Source: Agaricus subrufescens
Lineage: Eukaryota > Basidiomycota > Agaricomycetes > Agaricales > Agaricaceae
Reading direction: 5' to 3'
Length of the DNA: 64,000 nucleotides
Assembly: GCA_029945375.1 (NCBI GenBank)
Contig: CM057057.1
Coordinates: 2,046,001-2,110,000, forward strand
Shown here: positions 59,376 through 64,000 of the stretch, in pieces
Position numbering within the stretch: position 1 is the first letter of the stretch
How the letters are laid out: each line of letters starts with the position of its first letter
Notes under the pieces: model-generated
Told to the model about the DNA's origin: nothing
The model's input: the letters and a program-made list of their open reading frames with translations, nothing else
The model's database searches: none
Program-made: the position numbers and the translations under genes

Positions 59376-60416
59376 ATGGTAAGTTTTTCGCTGGTGTGGA
59401 GCGTCGTCTCTCGCTGATAGTCGCCTCCTGCAGTACGTAGAGCCGGCCTCCCAAGCCACCGTAGACCCGTACTCGGACGCGTACAACGCGCCGCCCTCCG
59501 CCCCCGCTGCGGCAGACCGCGACTCGGCTGCTCCGCGTGGAAGATCGCGCTCCAGGAGTGTGGGAGCTCGCAGCAACGGCGACAAAGCCGACTTCAAGAG
59601 CCCAAGTTTCCGAAGGCGCTCTCCACCTCCCAGGCGTCCACCGCATGCTCCAGTGGTCAGTTTTTGCGACATCTTCGTGGTTAGTTCTCTGTTTCATACT
59701 TAGTAACCTAGCAGGCGCCTCCTCCCTCAAGCGTGCTTGGAGTGTTCGGGCTGAGCATCCGCACTGTCGAACGTGACTTGGATGACGAATTTAGTCGTTT
59801 TGGCCGTGTTGAAAAAGTCACTATTGTATATGACCAACGTGTGAGTGCATTTTCCATTCAGGGTGATATTGGAGCATAGGCTGAGCACAAATAGTCTGAC
59901 CGTTCACGTGGATTCGGTTTCATCAAAATGTCAAATGTAGACGAGGCTGCGCGTTGTATCCAAGAACTCAATGGCGTGGTATGTTTGTTCTTTGTTCGCC
60001 AATGAGATGTTGCTGATGAATTGGTGTTGCAGGAATTGAACGGCCGGAGGATCCGTGTTGATTATTCTGTGACTGACAGACCCCATGCTCCTACTCCGGG
60101 AGAGTACATGGGCCATAGGAAATCTAGTCACCGTGACCATTACCGCGACCGCGGTGACTATAGGGACCATCGTGATCGTGATCGCGACCACCGTGACAGG
60201 GACTACCGCAGGAGTGACAGGGACCGCGACCGTGATCCGTACGGCAGGGATAACAGAGACTGGCGCGACCGCCGAAGCCCGCCCCGCCGGTACTCACCTG
60301 ATTATCGTCGTCGCCGAAGCTACTCTCGTAGCCCCCCAAGAGGCGGAAGCCCAAGCCGCAACCGTGACTATGAAGGAAGCGCACAAAACGGCACGGGAGA
60401 GAACGGCCGCTGGTAG
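59376..60416 (+). CDS. TRA2-like SR splicing factor, 272 aa
   Basis: Five exons: 59376-59378 (ATG alone), 59434-59655, 59715-59840, 59895-59978, 60033-60416. The order RS1-RRM-RS2 is that of transformer-2 proteins. A short Arg/Ser/Pro region ([21 protein letters not shown]) comes first. One RRM follows (about residues 78-150) with RNP2 LGVFGLSI and RNP1 RGFGFIKM and the Tra2-type tail [25 protein letters not shown] long RD/RS domain rich in DRD/HRD repeats closes the protein. It should bind GA-rich exonic enhancers and promote splice-site choice in the nucleus. The abundance of very small exons in this window fits a genome that depends on such factors, though that link is only inference. Confidence 0.92.
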
Positions 60417-60859
60417 AAGGTATCCTTTTGTTTGATTCATTGCTCTGCGATTAGTTGTCCCAGGGAACTTGTGGTGGCGTAAAACGGGCAACATCTGCAA
60501 GCACCAAGGTCTTGAAATTTGTTCGGCCAAGGTTCAGAAGATTTGACTCGAGTATCCCTTCAAAAATTTATGCTTCAACTACAATTGTCTGCTTGCAAGT
60601 TTTCTCTCGTCTAGTATCTTACAAGTACAAGCTTTGCCGATGTTCCTCAACTTGTGTACTTACTCAAAACGGCCGTTATCAGCCATGCTTGAAGAATGAC
60701 AACAAGGTCAAATGAACCGAAAGTTAATAGAAGTCGTGATATACCTCTCCTCAAGAAGACCCGGTATGTATAGATTGTGTTCAATACATGTCGTGTAGTC
60801 TTGTAATATACCTGTCCAATGCCATCCAAACACGTCCAAACATAATCTTGCCTCTGGCC

Positions 60860-61219
60860 ATGGCGTCCCTCGCGAGCTGCAGACGCGTCGTCGTTGCCCA
60901 CAACGCCTGCACCCGGGCCCTGTCCACCGCCCCTCCCCTCACTCACTACAAAATCACGCTCCGTCGTTCGGCCCTTTCCCTCGGTGACAAACTCAAGGGC
61001 ACCCTCGAAGCCCTCGGCATTCACAGACGCAACCAAACCGTCTACCACGGGCATTCACCCGACATTGCGGGCAAAATTCTGAAAGTCAAGGAGTTGGTCG
61101 AGGTTGAGAATGTGCCGGCCAGCGCGGTTAGGAATCAATGGGAACAGAGGCAGGAAAGGAAGGCTGTCAGGGGGTACAAAATTGTGGGCAATAGGCGGGA
61201 AACATTTCTGAATTTGTGA
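60860..61219 (+). CDS. Mitochondrial ribosomal protein uL30m, 119 aa
   Basis: Single exon. The upstream in-frame ATG at 60788 is rejected in favour of 60860, which gives a normal mitochondrial presequence (MASLASCRRVVVAHNACTRA, Arg-rich, no acids). The L30 fold follows: THYKITLRRSALSLGDKLKGTLEALGIHRRNQTVYH and a helix KILKVKELVEVENV. Length suits mitochondrial L30 (yeast Mrpl33). The tail (RNQWEQRQERKAVRGYKIVGNR) is a fungal-type extension. Same strand as NUG1, about 300 bp apart. Confidence 0.9.
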   Translation: MASLASCRRVVVAHNACTRALSTAPPLTHYKITLRRSALSLGDKLKGTLEALGIHRRNQTVYHGHSPDIAGKILKVKELVEVENVPASAVRNQWEQRQERKAVRGYKIVGNRRETFLNL

Positions 61220-61525
61220 AGGGGTTGCCAGTGTGAGTGCTTTAGTTTTTTTTGGTGAGGATTGGAGTGTTGATTGGTTTGTACCTTAGGATGTTTTTGG
61301 TCTGGGTTCTTACTACGCCCGTTGGTGCACTACGTAATGTGTTGCGTGTAGATAGCGATGTGGGGCTTCTTTAGAATAAAATAGAATTTTGTCACAGCTT
61401 CTGGGGATTCACGTTTGTGGAGAAAGCAGTGCGCAATCCGTCGCTTTCCCACGAAGTTTGATTGCGCGGAACACTTTTTTCGTCTTGCGATCACAGAGAC
61501 GACTCATTGACACTCCTTCTCCACC

Positions 61526-63972
61526 ATGCCGCGGATACGAAAAAGTGGGTCAGCGCACTGCCTTGCCGCAGTATGCGATTTCTAATGACTGTATTGAAGG
61601 GACGAGCAATCGCCAAGCCCTCGGCGACCGGTATAAGATACGACAGAAAATTAAGGAGAGTCGGAAAAAGAAGAAGAAAGAGGCAAAGAATAATGTGCAG
61701 TGGAAATCAAGTGCGCACTGCGTCTTTCTTTTTGAAAGCATGTGCAAGAGAGGCTGACATGAAACAAGAACATAAAAAGGATCCTGGTATCCCGAATGAT
61801 TTTCCGTTCAAGGATCAATTATTAGCAGAGGTGGCTGAGCAACGGAGAATAGTGGGTTGCGCAGTGTCGATTGTCAGTGCTGCGGCTGACAAATTAACCC
61901 CCCCTTGAACAGGCTGCTGAGGAAAAGGAGAGGCGGAAGAGAGAGAAGAAAGGTAAAAACGGATCTTTGCTGACCGATGCTCAAACCGAAATGGATCTTG
62001 ACGAGAATGTGGTTGCGTCATCGGGGATGAAAGTTTCTGACGTTGGTGGTGATGCTATTGCTAGCATTTCAGCCAAGCTGATCGATCCTGAACGAGCTAC
62101 TTTTGGAGGCAAGGTTGAGAATGTGGAGATGCTTGTGGATGAGGAAGAAGACGAAGCTCCAATACTCATGAATCACGAGCTATTGAAAGCGGTGTTGGAT
62201 AAATCGGATGTTCTGTTGCAGGTTTTGGATGTGCGAGATCCTTTGGCGTTCCGCAGTTCGTATCTCGAGAACGTTGTAGAAGGAAAGAAGGTTCTACTGG
62301 TTTTGAATAAAATTGGTGAGTCACGAACAAATAATTTTCTAAACTCATGACGAATATATCTATAAACTAACACGTAATTCTTTTAAATTGAAGATACGTG
62401 TCCTCGGGAGTCGTCATCGGCGTGGTTAAGCTTCCTCCGACGAGAACATCCTACATTCCTATTCAGGTCTGCCACTGCATTCTTGCCCGCAGCCCCGGGA
62501 TCCAGTAATCCTATCCAGGCTACTGGATCATCGAAAACTTCTCAGCGCCACAGAAAGGACGATGCTTTAGGATCTGGGGCTATACTTACACAGTTGGCTG
62601 ACTGGGCTAAACAGAAGACGGATGGGACAGCTTTGAATGTTGCTGTTGTTGGATTAACCAATGTAAGTTGTATCCATTCGTGCGTTTCGCTGTTTTCGAA
62701 GACATCGCCTTGATGATATCCTTCCATTTTCTCTCTTCAACTTGTTTGCTGTGACGAAAACTCGATCTGGCGTCAAATTATCATTGGCGGTTATGGATTT
62801 GATAGGCTGGGAAGAGCGCGTTTTTGAACAGCCTACTTCGTAAAGATGTATTGCCGGTCTACACGCTGTCAACAGCCTCGCGGAATCCTACTACGACGGT
62901 ACTTCCTCAGGAAGTGGTAATGGAAGTGGAAGGCAGTTCCATTTGCTTTAATGATACCCCTGGGCTAAGTTGGTCGGGTGGATCTGTAGATGAAAGATTA
63001 CGAGTTCGGGATATTTTGTTGAGAAGTAGAGGGAGGATCGATCGGCTTAAGGATCCGTTACCTGTTGGTATGTTTTTATCCCTTGTCTTTTTGTGTAATT
63101 TTTGGGGATTGATTAGGTTCGTGTGTTTGGTGAATAGTTTCAGATATGGTTTCTCGTGCTAACGCGGAAGATCTTATGGTGATGTATGGTTTGCCGGCGT
63201 TTCAGAGTGGAGATGGTGTGGCGTTTTTGTCCGGGGTTGCGAAATCTAATCGTTTAGTCAAAAAGGTATTTTCTTTTTGTTTTTTTTTGTTCCTCGGTTA
63301 CGAGTACAAGGGCCGGGCTGACATTATTGTTTCTTTTAGCGAGGAGATTTGGATTTGGATGCTGCTTCGAAGATCGTGTTGAGAGATTGGAATAGCGGGA
63401 AGTTGGTGAGGTATACTGTGCCACCGTCCGGCGAGAAGAGTGGGTCGCTACAGACGGTGGAGTTGGGTGAGATGGATAAGGAGATTTTGGATCGTGTTAG
63501 ATCAAGAAAGGAGATGAGGAGGAGTGGGGGGCTGGTTAAGTTGTTGGCTTCTGGGGTGGAGAATCGGGAAGTGGACCTTGAGAAGCCGTGGTTCTGGATT
63601 GGAAAAGAAGAAGAGGGTAGTAGTGATGAGGATGAGGATGAGGGTGGTGACAAGGGCGAGAGTGAGGGTGATGATGACGAGATGATGTCGGCGCATGAGG
63701 AGGAAAATGATGATGGCGATGAAGGCAATTCCGACGAAGACGAAGATGATGACGACGAACAACAGGAGGAAGAGCTTGAATTGCCACCAACACAAAAACG
63801 AAAACGGGCTGTTTCCTTTGGTCCAGGACGACCCTTAACAAAAAAAGTTGCCTTTGCATCGGCGCCTCGGGCATTAGCCAAAGAACAGGAGCCGCGACAG
63901 CAACGACCCGGACAACCGGGATCGAAGATGAAATCTATCCTGAAAAAAACCAAGAAACGAGGGAAGGTTTAG
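61526..63972 (+). CDS. NUG1: Nucleolar circularly permuted GTPase Nug1/GNL3, 633 aa
   Basis: Eight exons: 61526-61544, 61600-61710, 61769-61851, 61913-62315, 62394-62662, 62806-63067, 63144-63265, 63340-63972; GT/AG, frame intact. The N-terminal basic coiled coil (KIRQKIKESRKKKKKEAKNN) is the GN3L/Grn1 region. G motifs come in permuted order: G4 (LVLNKID, across intron 4), then G1 (VVGLTNAGKSAFLNSLL, split exactly before AGKS by intron 5), then G3 (CFNDTPG). The C-terminus has a long acidic D/E tract and a basic end (KMKSILKKTKKRGKV). Nug1 acts on pre-60S particles. Many homologs have N-x-P-N-V-GKS in G1; here it is NAGKS. Confidence 0.94.
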
Positions 63973-64000
63973 GTAACAAAAACGTTTTTTGTTTGATTTT

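Noticed and set aside
60788..60859. 24-residue upstream extension of uL30m
   Set aside because: The internal ATG at 60860 gives a normal mitochondrial presequence; the extension does not.
63336..63953. 205-codon Ser-rich minus-strand ORF opposite NUG1
   Set aside because: It is the complement of the acidic GAT/GAG-rich C-terminus of NUG1.

Overview
The window is nuclear DNA of a filamentous basidiomycete, most likely an agaricomycete. The evidence is genes cut by many introns of about 50-65 bp, exons as short as 3-10 nt, a DUF6533 membrane-protein family, and fungal versions of actin, eL18, Rpn10, Nep1, Grc3 and Nug1. Species cannot be named. The gene models below were spliced by hand from GT/AG (twice GC/AG) borders and checked for frame continuity; no alignment or database search was run.

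Layout. 1-12.1 kb is a nest of transposable elements. An LTR element (48-6663, target duplication TATGA) carries in its left LTR a complete Tc1/mariner element with an intact DD34E transposase, and in its interior a solo LTR of a second family. A decayed LINE (about 8.1-12.1 kb) is interrupted in its 3' UTR by another LTR of that second family. 12.4-14.1 kb holds a broken PDI gene; 15.8-16.25 kb a minisatellite.

16.9-33.7 kb is a duplicated cassette region: intact GRC3, DUF6533 gene 1, GRC3 pseudogene, truncated DUF6533 copy 2, DUF6533 gene 3, a 2OG-Fe(II) dioxygenase-like gene, a third GRC3 scrap, DUF6533 gene 4, a dioxygenase scrap, then RPN10. It reads as repeated duplication of GRC3-DUF6533-dioxygenase with loss of the extra GRC3 and dioxygenase copies while DUF6533 copies stay open.

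33.7-47 kb is gene-poor. It holds three tandem copies of a small basic protein I do not recognise, a metacaspase-like gene with a decayed 5' copy upstream, and a repeat- and hairpin-rich stretch.

47.2-64 kb is a compact housekeeping block: actin (-), MBOAT lysophospholipid acyltransferase (+), SEC14-type protein (-), NEP1/EMG1 (-), a secreted glycoside-hydrolase-like protein (-), eL18 (-), TRA2-like SR protein (+), mitochondrial uL30m (+) and nucleolar GTPase NUG1 (+). GRC3, NEP1, NUG1 and eL18 all act in ribosome production, but they are on different strands and nothing suggests co-transcription.
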